A stretch of 64,000 nucleotides of DNA from Melioribacter roseus. Lineage in GTDB: Bacteria; Bacteroidota; Ignavibacteria; Ignavibacteriales; Melioribacteraceae. Positions within the stretch are counted from its first letter, which is position 1. The number at the start of each line of letters is the position of its first letter. Below the pieces are notes generated by a model. That model searched no databases, had not been told where the DNA came from, and worked only from the letters and a program-made list of their open reading frames with translations. Both the position numbers and the translations under genes were made by a program. The stretch is from the NCBI GenBank assembly GCA_020724265.1, contig DYHH01000002.1:201026-265025 (forward strand), in the 5' to 3' direction. Shown here in pieces: positions 28,901-36,883 of the stretch.

Positions 28901-29429
28901 TGCAAACAATGACGAATTAAAGAAATTGAAAAAATATTATTATGAAATTAAAGAAGGAATTGGTGTCCATAAATCTCCGGATAAATATGGTGCATTCCCA
29001 ACTGACCCATATTCACATACGCCGAGTTTCGCAGGTGTTCAACAGCCCGGAATGACAGGGCAGGTGAAGGAAGATTTCATTTCAAGAATAAGAGAACTGG
29101 GTGTTCAAGTTAAGAACGGTCAAATAATTTTCTATACAAACTTGCTTAACAGCGATGAATTTTTAACAGCAGAAGAATCATTTGAGTATTTCGATGTGAG
29201 CGGGAAGAAAATTAATATTCAACTGCCGAAAAACTCATTAGCATTTACATATTGCCAAGTACCAGTTATCTATCTAAAATCTGATGAAAGTAAAGTATGT
29301 GTTTATAAAGAAGGTAAAGCGGTGGAAATGAATTCACTCGAATTAAACTTGGAAGATAGTCAATCACTGTTTCAAAGGGACGGTGCTGTTGATAAAATTG
29401 AAATTTACGTAAAGCAAAATAAACAGTAG
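25968..29429 (+). CDS. Cytoplasmic GH94-related phosphorylase, GH149/GH161-like (beta-1,3-oligoglucan phosphorylase candidate)
   Basis: A 1153-residue protein without signal peptide, hence cytoplasmic. The N-terminal beta-sandwich contains features of inverting glycoside phosphorylases (FWMFVSSTGGITAGRKNP, VKRSKLINSNKS, DGIQNILPYG). The helical barrel contains GYWGDHQIIYLLKLLE (D533) and PEWNDANNAL. D654 of the WND motif corresponds to the general acid of GH94 enzymes. GH94 cellobiose phosphorylases are about 800 residues. The greater length fits the larger GH149 and GH161 families, which phosphorolyse beta-1,3-gluco-oligosaccharides to glucose 1-phosphate. The neighbouring GH17/GH16 genes and the SSS symporter 37 bp downstream agree. 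The exact family needs a profile search. Confidence 0.78.
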   Translation: MSDKSIYVGECKILNNTGNVSGRYVELENESYYKISNYDQMDPFFMSIVSGSDFWMFVSSTGGITAGRKNPDNALFPYYTDDIIHDSAEKTGSKTLLRIQLREKTLFWEPFSNYYRNIYNISRNLYKNIPGNKILFEEINHDLKLTFQYSWLTSEKYGIVKRSKLINSNKSEIKIEYLDGIQNILPYGIDQQFQNAFSTLADGYKKNELIKEVGIGVFSLSSIPSDKAEPSESLKATTVWSTGVQPQKYLLSSTRLNDFRNGKNIESEYDIKGRRGAYFINGDFSLKPDKSKEWFIISEINQDSSDLAELINLLKTNAELTEKVNSDISAGTEELKKIVAKADGIQLTQDKLGTSRHFANTLFNVMRGGIFLDSYTIDNKDFLQFVQSSNSRVYKKHEKFLIELNNKIEYSDLVQQVSELNDNELTKLVYEYLPISFSRRHGDPSRPWNRFSIDIKDDKNKKLLNYQGNWRDIFQNWEALAESFPNYIESMITKFLNGSTADGYNPYRVTRDGFDWEVPEPDQPWANIGYWGDHQIIYLLKLLELSYNHNSDKLKELINKDIFTYVNVPYRIKKYEDLLRDPHNTVDFDYNLNKKIKAEEKEIGSDARFIERKDGSLYQVNLLEKLLSPLLAKLSNFIPGGGIWMNTQRPEWNDANNALVGYGISMVTLYYLRKYVSFLIDFISELKESESKISEEVKIFFNELSEHLSANVNNLESGITDETRKSILDGLGIAGSNFRIKIYEKGFSEKKEKLEIKSVIDFLNTTQKYLDKTIEDNKRKDDLYHSYNLMSLQENKLSIINLYEMLEGQVAVLSSGYLQTPDTIKLLDSLRKSELYREDQNSYILYPNRELPQFVEKNIIPAKEFNSSEMLKKFINDGNGDIVQKDKQGNYHFNGEIRNAVVLRTRLKKIQQENKNEITDEDISKALQIYESVFQHKYFTGRSGTFFKYEGLGSIYWHMVSKLLLAVQETYYQAIENGANNDELKKLKKYYYEIKEGIGVHKSPDKYGAFPTDPYSHTPSFAGVQQPGMTGQVKEDFISRIRELGVQVKNGQIIFYTNLLNSDEFLTAEESFEYFDVSGKKINIQLPKNSLAFTYCQVPVIYLKSDESKVCVYKEGKAVEMNSLELNLEDSQSLFQRDGAVDKIEIYVKQNKQ

Positions 29430-29465
29430 ATTATTTATCAAAACAATTTAACCAATAGGTATAAT

Positions 29466-31103
29466 ATGAACTTCTCAACTACAGACTATGTCATATTTGC
29501 TGTTTACATAATCGGAATCGTTTCGCTCGGATTGTATGTCTCGCGCGAAAAGAAAGGGCACGAGAAAGATTCAAAAGATTATTTCTTAGCCGGCAACAAA
29601 CTGACTTGGTGGGCAATCGGTGCTTCACTTATTGCAGCAAATATATCCGCCGAGCAGATCATCGGTATGTCAGGTTCCGGGTTCGCAGTAGGACTTGCAA
29701 TTGCATCATACGAGTGGATGGCTGCAATTACACTTATTATTGTCGGTAAATATTTTCTTCCAATCTTTATCGAAAAGAAAATTTACACAATACCGGAGTA
29801 TATCGAGAAACGGTACAATAAAAATCTTAAAACAATTCTTGCGATCTTTTGGATATTCTTATTCATCTTCGTCAATCTCACTACTGTTATCTTCCTTGGG
29901 GCAAAAGCACTTGATACAATTATGGGTGTTGGTGACGGATCAATGATAATTCCATTCATTATTGTACTCGCATCAATTGCTGCAGCATATTCTTTATATG
30001 GTGGTTTGTCGGCTGTTGCTTGGACTGATATTATTCAAGTGGTGCTGCTGGTTTTCGGTGGTATAATTGCTACAATAATCGCTCTCGATTATGTTACGCC
30101 GGATGGAGGAGTGTTTGCCGGGTTGGCTCATATTTACAATACGGCAGATGATAAATTTCATATGATCCTGGAGAAAGGACATCCCGAGTTTGATAATTTG
30201 CCGGGTATCGCGGTGCTGATCGGCGGCATGTGGATAGCAAATTTATATTACTGGGGATTCAATCAATACATTATTCAAAGAACACTTGCGGCTAAATCTT
30301 TACGTGAAGCACAAAAGGGAATTGTCTTTGCGGCGTTTCTAAAATTAATAATCCCTCTATTTGTTGTTATCCCGGGAATTATTGCTTATGTACTTTTTGC
30401 GCAACCGGAAGGAACAGCTATCATAGAAGGTGTAAAAGAATCCTTCATGAAATCTGGCGGCGGAATTAATTATGATAAAGCTTATCCTTGGTTAATCAGT
30501 CACTTCATACCGACAGGCTTAAAAGGTGTTGTTGTTGCAGCATTAACCGCTGCTATTGTTTCTTCACTTGCTTCAATGCTTAATTCAACATCTACAATAT
30601 TTACGATGGATATTTACAAACCGTATATCGGCAAAAATAAATCTGAGAAAAGACTTGTTAAAGTTGGTAGGATAAGTGCTGCTGTTGCTTTAATTATTGC
30701 ATGTCTTGTTGCTCCATTATTAAAAAGCGTTCCTCAAGCTTTTCAATATATTCAAGAATATACAGGTTTGGTTAGTCCCGGAATTTTAGCTGTTGCAATG
30801 CTCGGTTTGTTCTGGAAAAAAACAACAACCCGGGGTGCAATATGGGGTGCTGTTCTTTCCATACCTGTTGCTCTATTCTTAAAGTTAGATTTTATACAGC
30901 TTCCGTTTTTGGATCAGATGTTATATACATTTTTAATAAGTATTGTAATTATTGCTATGGTAAGTTTAACAACATCTGAAGTAGACGACGATTCACAAGG
31001 TATTACTCTTACATCAAAAATGTTCAGAACTGATAGTTCATTTAATATCGGTGCTTACATTGTCCTAATTATTTTAGCAGTTCTTTATACAATATTTTGG
31101 TAG
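29466..31103 (+). CDS. Sodium:solute symporter (SSS/SGLT family), second copy
   Basis: A 545-residue membrane protein of the SSS family, with about 14 hydrophobic segments. Signatures are DYFLAGNKLTWWAIGASL, AANISAEQIIGMSGSGF, YSLYGGLSAVAWTDIIQ and ASMLNSTSTIFTMDIY. It resembles vertebrate-type SGLT sugar transporters more than proline or acetate transporters. It follows the cytoplasmic phosphorylase by 36 bp and precedes a laminarinase lipoprotein by 7 bp. This makes it the best candidate to bring in the oligosaccharide the phosphorylase consumes. It is paralogous to 4875 but clearly diverged. Confidence 0.92.
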   Translation: MNFSTTDYVIFAVYIIGIVSLGLYVSREKKGHEKDSKDYFLAGNKLTWWAIGASLIAANISAEQIIGMSGSGFAVGLAIASYEWMAAITLIIVGKYFLPIFIEKKIYTIPEYIEKRYNKNLKTILAIFWIFLFIFVNLTTVIFLGAKALDTIMGVGDGSMIIPFIIVLASIAAAYSLYGGLSAVAWTDIIQVVLLVFGGIIATIIALDYVTPDGGVFAGLAHIYNTADDKFHMILEKGHPEFDNLPGIAVLIGGMWIANLYYWGFNQYIIQRTLAAKSLREAQKGIVFAAFLKLIIPLFVVIPGIIAYVLFAQPEGTAIIEGVKESFMKSGGGINYDKAYPWLISHFIPTGLKGVVVAALTAAIVSSLASMLNSTSTIFTMDIYKPYIGKNKSEKRLVKVGRISAAVALIIACLVAPLLKSVPQAFQYIQEYTGLVSPGILAVAMLGLFWKKTTTRGAIWGAVLSIPVALFLKLDFIQLPFLDQMLYTFLISIVIIAMVSLTTSEVDDDSQGITLTSKMFRTDSSFNIGAYIVLIILAVLYTIFW

Positions 31104-31110
31104 GTGAAAA

Positions 31111-31956
31111 ATGAAAAAAGTTAATACACTATTTACCATATTTTTCTTTTTACTGATAAGCGTTTACGGGTGCTCTAATGACGAAAACTCTCCAACTGAA
31201 AATAATCAAAACGGTGATGTTTATCCCGGCTATCAATTAGTTTGGAGTGATGAATTCGAAGGAACAGAAATCGACTTGAACAAATGGGAACACGAAGTAA
31301 ATGCAAGGGGCGGCGGTAACAACGAATTGCAGTATTACACGGCACGACCGGAAAATTCTTTTGTACAAGACGGTATGCTTCACATCAAAGCACTGCAGGA
31401 AGAATATACGAGTGATGGAATTATAAGATATTATACTTCCGCAAGAATGCGTACACCGAATAAAGGTGATTGGAAATATTGCAGAGTAGATGTTAGAGCG
31501 AAAATACCTTTTGGGCAAGGTATATGGCCTGCTATATGGATGCTTCCTACCGATTGGGAATACGGGGGCTGGCCTAACAGCGGTGAAATTGATATTATGG
31601 AACATATTAATTTGCAAACCGTAATTCACGGGACAGTTCACACTGAAGCTTATAATCATAAAAGGGGAACACAAAAAGGGGGACAGATTGAAGTGCCCGA
31701 TGCGAATGAAAATTTTCACATTTATTCAATTATTTGGACAGAAGATAAAATTGATTTTTTAGTCGACGATCAACAATACTATACTTTTGCAAATGACGGA
31801 AAAGGTGATTCCGCAACTTGGCCTTTCGATAAAAGGTTTCATTTGATTTTGAATGTTGCAGTAGGTGGAGATTGGCCCGGAAATCCTACTACCGAGACAA
31901 AATTCCCGAAAGAAATGATTATCGATTATGTAAGAGTTTACCAGGAAAAAGAATAA
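31111..31956 (+). CDS. GH16 laminarinase-like lipoprotein
   Basis: A 281-residue lipoprotein (lipobox VYGC, residues 18-21) consisting of one GH16 domain. The active-site motif E159-I-D161-I-M-E164 contains the extra methionine (beta-bulge) typical of laminarinases (endo-beta-1,3-glucanases). Other family blocks are WSDEFEGTEID, GQGIWPAIWMLP and FHIYSIIWTEDKIDFLVD. After the cysteine come S, N and several acidic residues, which could direct it to the cell surface in this group of bacteria. It starts 7 bp after the symporter stop, with the ribosome site AGGTG. Confidence 0.92.
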   Translation: MKKVNTLFTIFFFLLISVYGCSNDENSPTENNQNGDVYPGYQLVWSDEFEGTEIDLNKWEHEVNARGGGNNELQYYTARPENSFVQDGMLHIKALQEEYTSDGIIRYYTSARMRTPNKGDWKYCRVDVRAKIPFGQGIWPAIWMLPTDWEYGGWPNSGEIDIMEHINLQTVIHGTVHTEAYNHKRGTQKGGQIEVPDANENFHIYSIIWTEDKIDFLVDDQQYYTFANDGKGDSATWPFDKRFHLILNVAVGGDWPGNPTTETKFPKEMIIDYVRVYQEKE

Positions 31957-31967
31957 AAAGGTTATTA

Positions 31968-34790
31968 ATGTTTTCTAAAAAATTTGCTGCGGGATTAAGG
32001 ATTATATTCTTAATCTCTTTTTTATTATTTCAAAATTTATCGGCTCAAATCTATCTTGATTCCACTGCATCAATTGACCAACGAGTTAGTGATCTCCTTA
32101 GCAGGATGACTCTCGAAGAGAAAGTAGGTCAAATGACCCAAATTGATCTCAAGAATGTTAGGAACGATCCTGAAATTATTACTGAATATTTTTTAGGTTC
32201 GATCTTAAGTGGTGGTGGTTCTAATCCCGGTTCGAATACACCTGAAGGGTGGGCGGATATGTATGACCAGCTTCAGCAAGCTGCTCTCAACACTCGTTTG
32301 AAAATCCCTATAATTTACGGCATCGATGCCGTACACGGACATAATAACTTAAAGAACGCTGTTATATTTCCTCATAACATCGGTTTGGGTGCCGCACGTG
32401 ATGCAGAACTTGTTGAACGAATAGGAAGAGCAACTGCAGTTGAAGTTGCAGCTACCGGATTAGATTGGACCTTTGCCCCATGTATCGCCGTACCTAGAGA
32501 CGAACGCTGGGGAAGAACCTATGAGGGGTTTGCCGAAACTCCGGAAATTACCTCATTACTGGGCACAGCTTATACAAAGGGATTTCAAGGCGATACATTA
32601 GCCGACAGCAAATCAATACTCGCATGTGCAAAGCATTTTATCGGTGACGGCGGGACAACAAATGGAGACGATCAAGGTAATACTGAGATTGACGAAGCGA
32701 CTTTAAGGGAAATTCATCTGCCTGCTTACATCGATGCTATTGAAAATAAAGTCGGTTCGATAATGGCAACCTACAATAGTTGGAACGGCGAAAAAGTTCA
32801 CGGAAGTCATTATTTATTAACAGAAGTGTTGAAAGAAGAGCTGGGATTCGAAGGATTTATCGTTTCCGATTGGGCAGCGATTGATCAGTTGCCAGGTAAT
32901 TATAGAAGCGATGTTAAAGAATCTATAAATGCCGGTATGGATATGGTTATGGTCCCCGATGACTATGAAGAATTTACAGAATACTTGATTGATCTTGTAA
33001 ATAACGGAGAAGTTTCTATTGAAAGAATTAATGATGCAGTAGCAAGAATACTCAGAATAAAATTTATGATGGGATTATTTGAGCATCCTTACAGTAACAG
33101 ATCATTAATTGATTACGTAGGAATTTCAGAGCATAGAGAAATCGGAAGAGAAGCAGTCAGAAAATCGATGGTGCTGCTTCAAAAAAATGATGGAGCTCTG
33201 CCCCTTTCAAAAAGTGATGAGAAAATACTTGTTGCAGGTGTAGGTGGAAATGATATTGGAATGCAGTGCGGCGGCTGGACAATTTCCTGGCAAGGTGATA
33301 TGGGTGATATTACCGAAGGGACAACAATTTTGAAAGCAATTGAAAACACAATCAGCTCACAGAATATTGTTTATTCAGATGACGGTGAGACGGAAGTAGA
33401 GTTTGATAAAGCAGTTGTTGTGATCGGAGAGGAGCCGTACGCTGAGGGAGAAGGCGATAGGGAAGACCTGACTATTTCGAATGATGATATTGCTTTAGTA
33501 AGAAGAGTTTATGAAAAAGGTAAGCCGACTATTGTAATTTTACTTTCGGGAAGACCGATGATAATTAATCCGATTCTTCATTATAGCGACGCTGTTTTTG
33601 CCGCATGGCTTCCGGGTACTGAGGGACAAGGAATAGCAGATGTTTTGTTCGGTGACTATCAACCGTCGGGTAAACTTAGTCATTCGTGGCCAAAGTATAT
33701 GGATCAAATACCTATAAACGTAGGTGATCCAAATTATGATCCGCTTTATGAATATGATTATGGTTTGACTTCAGTTAACGATTCCGAATTAGGTTCCGAC
33801 CCGCAATTTTATTCATCGATTATCAGCGAAGCTGAGAGAACCATTGAGATTGCATTCAACAAATCAATTGATCCTTCGTCATTAACAGAGTCAACATTTA
33901 GTTTAAAAGTGGACGGAATTCCAAATGAACTTATCGTTACTCCACAACTATCAGACAAAAGTAATAATAAAATTTATTTTGAACTGTCGGTAGATATTCA
34001 ACAGCAGCAAAAATTAACTATTTCATACATATCCGGTTCTATTAAATCTGAAGACGGCGGAACGCTTCAACCTTTTGAAAATAAATTCGTATACAATACT
34101 TTCGATGAAGTTTTGCAACCGTTTTTGCTGCCGGGCAAAATTGAAGCAGAAGATTATCATTATATGTTCGGTATTCAAACCGAAGGGACTACGGATGTAG
34201 GCGGTGGTTTAAATGTCGGCTGGATAGATAGCGGCGATTGGCTTCAATATTACGTTTCGTTTATCGAATCGGGCGCATATAAGGTAAATTATAGAGTTGC
34301 GGCATTAAGTCAAAACGGAATATTGTCTCTTCGCAAAGAAGGAAGTATTATTAACTCAACTTTATTGCCTGTTACAAATGGCTGGCAGAACTGGGTGACT
34401 GTATCGGCTGAAGTTGAAATGGAAAAAGGAGAATATTTTATTGATCTCCTTGCAGCACAAGGGGGATTCAACATCAACTGGTTTTCGTTTGATTTAATCA
34501 CGAATGTCGACCAAGAGGATGTTAAGTATGATTTTTCACTCGGTCAAAACTATCCTAATCCGTTTAATCCATCAACTTCTTTTAATTATTCAATTCCCCA
34601 AAACAGCTTTGTTAAATTAAAACTTTATGATGCACTAGGATGTGAAGTGGAATGTATAGTATACGAATCACAAACCGCGGGAAAACACACTGTAGTTTAC
34701 GATGCATCCGGTTTATCAAGCGGAGTGTACTATTATAGATTAACTGCCGGTGAAAAATCTGAAGTTAAAAAGCTGCTTCTCCTCAAATAG
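31968..34790 (+). CDS. Secreted GH3 exo-beta-glucanase with CBM6 and sorting domain
   Basis: A 940-residue protein. The ATG at 31968, 11 bp after the previous stop, gives a signal peptide (IIFLISFLLFQNLSAQ); the open frame upstream overlaps the GH16 gene. The GH3 region (about 40-600) resembles exo-1,3/1,4-beta-glucanases (EEKVGQMTQID, CAKHFIGDGGTTNGDDQGNT), with nucleophile D301 in IVSDWAA. A Big_5-like domain follows (about 615-705), then a CBM6 at about 720-850 (KIEAEDYHYM, GWIDSGDWLQYYV) and a sorting domain with NYPNPFNPSTS. Unlike the two other GH3 enzymes it is built for extracellular attack on polymer. The CBM6 resembles that of the GH5 at 866. Confidence 0.9.
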   Translation: MFSKKFAAGLRIIFLISFLLFQNLSAQIYLDSTASIDQRVSDLLSRMTLEEKVGQMTQIDLKNVRNDPEIITEYFLGSILSGGGSNPGSNTPEGWADMYDQLQQAALNTRLKIPIIYGIDAVHGHNNLKNAVIFPHNIGLGAARDAELVERIGRATAVEVAATGLDWTFAPCIAVPRDERWGRTYEGFAETPEITSLLGTAYTKGFQGDTLADSKSILACAKHFIGDGGTTNGDDQGNTEIDEATLREIHLPAYIDAIENKVGSIMATYNSWNGEKVHGSHYLLTEVLKEELGFEGFIVSDWAAIDQLPGNYRSDVKESINAGMDMVMVPDDYEEFTEYLIDLVNNGEVSIERINDAVARILRIKFMMGLFEHPYSNRSLIDYVGISEHREIGREAVRKSMVLLQKNDGALPLSKSDEKILVAGVGGNDIGMQCGGWTISWQGDMGDITEGTTILKAIENTISSQNIVYSDDGETEVEFDKAVVVIGEEPYAEGEGDREDLTISNDDIALVRRVYEKGKPTIVILLSGRPMIINPILHYSDAVFAAWLPGTEGQGIADVLFGDYQPSGKLSHSWPKYMDQIPINVGDPNYDPLYEYDYGLTSVNDSELGSDPQFYSSIISEAERTIEIAFNKSIDPSSLTESTFSLKVDGIPNELIVTPQLSDKSNNKIYFELSVDIQQQQKLTISYISGSIKSEDGGTLQPFENKFVYNTFDEVLQPFLLPGKIEAEDYHYMFGIQTEGTTDVGGGLNVGWIDSGDWLQYYVSFIESGAYKVNYRVAALSQNGILSLRKEGSIINSTLLPVTNGWQNWVTVSAEVEMEKGEYFIDLLAAQGGFNINWFSFDLITNVDQEDVKYDFSLGQNYPNPFNPSTSFNYSIPQNSFVKLKLYDALGCEVECIVYESQTAGKHTVVYDASGLSSGVYYYRLTAGEKSEVKKLLLLK

Positions 34791-34803
34791 TGTAGAGGAT
34801 TTT

Positions 34804-35823
34804 ATGAAACAACTTCTATTTATTTTATTACTATCAACATCAATTCTGATTATACCCGGCTGTGATAAATCGGAAAGCAAGCCAAATGAACCTGTTGAAA
34901 CAAATAAAACAATAGTTGAACATTTTGGTCAGCTCAATGTTAATGGTAAAGATATAGTAGATAAGGATGGTAATAGTGTCGTTTTACGTGGAATGAGTTT
35001 GTTCTGGAGTCAATGGGGCGGCCAATATTATAATAAAGAAACAATTAAATGGCTGCGTGATGATTGGAAGTGTACGGTCATTCGTGCAGCGATGGGTGTT
35101 GAAGGCGGTGCTTACCTTGATAATCCCGAAGCAGAATTTCAAAAAGTAAAAGCTGCCATAGATGCTTGCATTGAATTAGGAATCTATGTTATTGTCGATT
35201 GGCATGATCATAGTGCAGAAGAACATCTGGAAGAATCCAAAGCATTTTTTGAGCGCATTTCATCCTGCTACGGAAATTATCCCAACATCATATATGAACT
35301 CTACAATGAACCGTTAAATGTTTCTTGGAATGATGTTCTTAAACCTTATCATGAAGAAGTGATTAGTGTTATCAGAACAAATGATCCTAATAATATTATT
35401 GTTGCCGGAACACCTAATTGGTCGCAGGATGTTGAAGATGTTATAGACAACAAGCTTGTGGGGAGTAACATAGCTTATTCATTCCATTTTTATTCCAGTA
35501 CACATAAACAAGAACTGCGTGATAAAGCAATACAAGCGATCAATGCCGGTATTCCTTTATTTGTTACCGAATGGGGAATGAGTGAAGCTAACGGTAACGG
35601 AATTATAGATAATGCCAGTTTAAACGAATGGGCGGATTTTTTGGAAGCATATAATCTTAGCTGGTGCAATTGGTCGATTGTCAATAAAGACGAAACCTCG
35701 GCGGCACTTCTTCCGACAACTTCTTCATTAAGTGGTTGGAGTGAAAGCGATCTTTCCGTGTCCGGTAAAATTATCAGAGATTATTTAAGACTTATGAACA
35801 GTGAGTTGTTTGATTTATTATAA
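34804..35823 (+). CDS. GH5 endoglucanase lipoprotein (GH5_2-like)
   Basis: A 339-residue lipoprotein. The ATG at 34804 opens a signal with lipobox IPGC; cysteine is followed by D, K, S, E. The GH5 barrel is close in pattern to classical bacterial endo-beta-1,4-glucanases of subfamily 2. It has VLRGMSLFWSQWG at the N-terminus, VIVDWHDH, acid/base E169 in ELYNEP, SFHFYSSTH, nucleophile E256 in VTEWGMS, and WCNWSIVNKDE. This suggests cleavage of beta-1,4 bonds in mixed-linkage glucan or cellulose. It lies 13 bp after the GH3-CBM6 gene and probably ends the tightly packed run that began at 4875. Confidence 0.88.
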   Translation: MKQLLFILLLSTSILIIPGCDKSESKPNEPVETNKTIVEHFGQLNVNGKDIVDKDGNSVVLRGMSLFWSQWGGQYYNKETIKWLRDDWKCTVIRAAMGVEGGAYLDNPEAEFQKVKAAIDACIELGIYVIVDWHDHSAEEHLEESKAFFERISSCYGNYPNIIYELYNEPLNVSWNDVLKPYHEEVISVIRTNDPNNIIVAGTPNWSQDVEDVIDNKLVGSNIAYSFHFYSSTHKQELRDKAIQAINAGIPLFVTEWGMSEANGNGIIDNASLNEWADFLEAYNLSWCNWSIVNKDETSAALLPTTSSLSGWSESDLSVSGKIIRDYLRLMNSELFDLL

Positions 35824-35887
35824 ATCGTTGCAAGATCATCATGATTAAAATGTATTAAAAAATAATGCGTTATTAAAGGAGGCGAAC

Positions 35888-36829
35888 GTGAAATACAATC
35901 ATTATTTGAAAGATTCTCCTCGTGTCTCTGAAATAGGAATTGGGGCTTGGCAGTTAGGAGAAAGTTCGGACTGGGAAAGTATGTCGGAAAAAGAAGCGAT
36001 CGAATTAGTTAAAAAGTCATTGGAGATGGGAGTTAATTTTTTTGATACCGCACCGAATTACGGGAAAGGTACTAGTGAAATTCGGTTAGGTAAAGCTCTT
36101 AAAGAAGTTGATAGAGATAAAATTGTAATTAACACAAAGTTCGGGCACAAAGATACAGGCGGAATTAATTATGAATCCGATTATATTAGAGAATCTTTAG
36201 AGGGGAGCTTAAAAAGATTGCAAACGGACTATGTCGATTCACTAATCATTCATAATCCACCTTTCGAATACCTTGACGGAAATAAAACAGATCACTACGA
36301 AATTCTTGATAAACTAAAGCAAGAAGGTAAGATAAAAGCTTACGGTGCATCGCTGGATACTTATAATGAAATGAAATTATTGATGGAAACAACCGGTTCA
36401 AAAGTAATTGAAGCTTTCTTCAATATACTTTTTCAAGATACTGCAAAAGCATTTGAAATGGCAAAAGAAAATGAAGTAGCTATAATCGTTAAAATCCCGC
36501 TCGATTCGGGATGGTTAACGGGACGATATGATGAGAACACTCAATTCAGTGATATCAGAAAACGATGGTCAAAAGAAGACAAAAAAGTTAGAGCTGATTT
36601 AGTAGAGAAAGTGAAGAAAATAATTCCGGACAAAAATAGAATATTACAAACATCCATTGCCTTCTGTCTCGCTTATGATGCTGTTTCTACCGTAATTCCC
36701 GGCAACAAGAGTATACAGCAGTTGATGAGTAATTTAGAAAGTACCGAAGAACCTATGCCGAAAGAATTAATATATAAACTGGAAGATTTTTATAAAACGG
36801 AAGTTGAACCGCTCAAACTCCCTTGGTAA
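35888..36829 (+). CDS. Aldo/keto reductase
   Basis: A 313-residue cytoplasmic enzyme with GTG start behind a near-perfect ribosome site (AAAGGAGG, 7 bp upstream). The catalytic tetrad of the family is visible: D53 and Y58 (FFDTAPNYG), K84 (NTKFG) and H122 (LIIHNPP). These enzymes reduce aldehydes or ketones, or oxidise sugars, with NAD(P)H. The substrate is unknown. The 64-bp gap before it is the longest since 9142, so it may have its own promoter. Its place among glucan genes suggests sugar-related redox work, but nothing in the sequence proves it. Confidence 0.88.
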   Translation: MKYNHYLKDSPRVSEIGIGAWQLGESSDWESMSEKEAIELVKKSLEMGVNFFDTAPNYGKGTSEIRLGKALKEVDRDKIVINTKFGHKDTGGINYESDYIRESLEGSLKRLQTDYVDSLIIHNPPFEYLDGNKTDHYEILDKLKQEGKIKAYGASLDTYNEMKLLMETTGSKVIEAFFNILFQDTAKAFEMAKENEVAIIVKIPLDSGWLTGRYDENTQFSDIRKRWSKEDKKVRADLVEKVKKIIPDKNRILQTSIAFCLAYDAVSTVIPGNKSIQQLMSNLESTEEPMPKELIYKLEDFYKTEVEPLKLPW

Positions 36830-36883
36830 AAAGAAGGTAATTGTTTGAGATCACCTATTCATCTGTTCAATAGGCAGCTGTAT

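Noticed and set aside
31237-31719. 160-codon open frame on the - strand
   Set aside because: It is antisense to the laminarinase-type GH16 and has no recognisable domain.
35824-35887. AATAA-TGCG-TTATT hairpin as a terminator after GH5
   Set aside because: The stem is 5 bp of A-T pairs only and has no T-run. It also overlaps the leader of the aldo/keto reductase.
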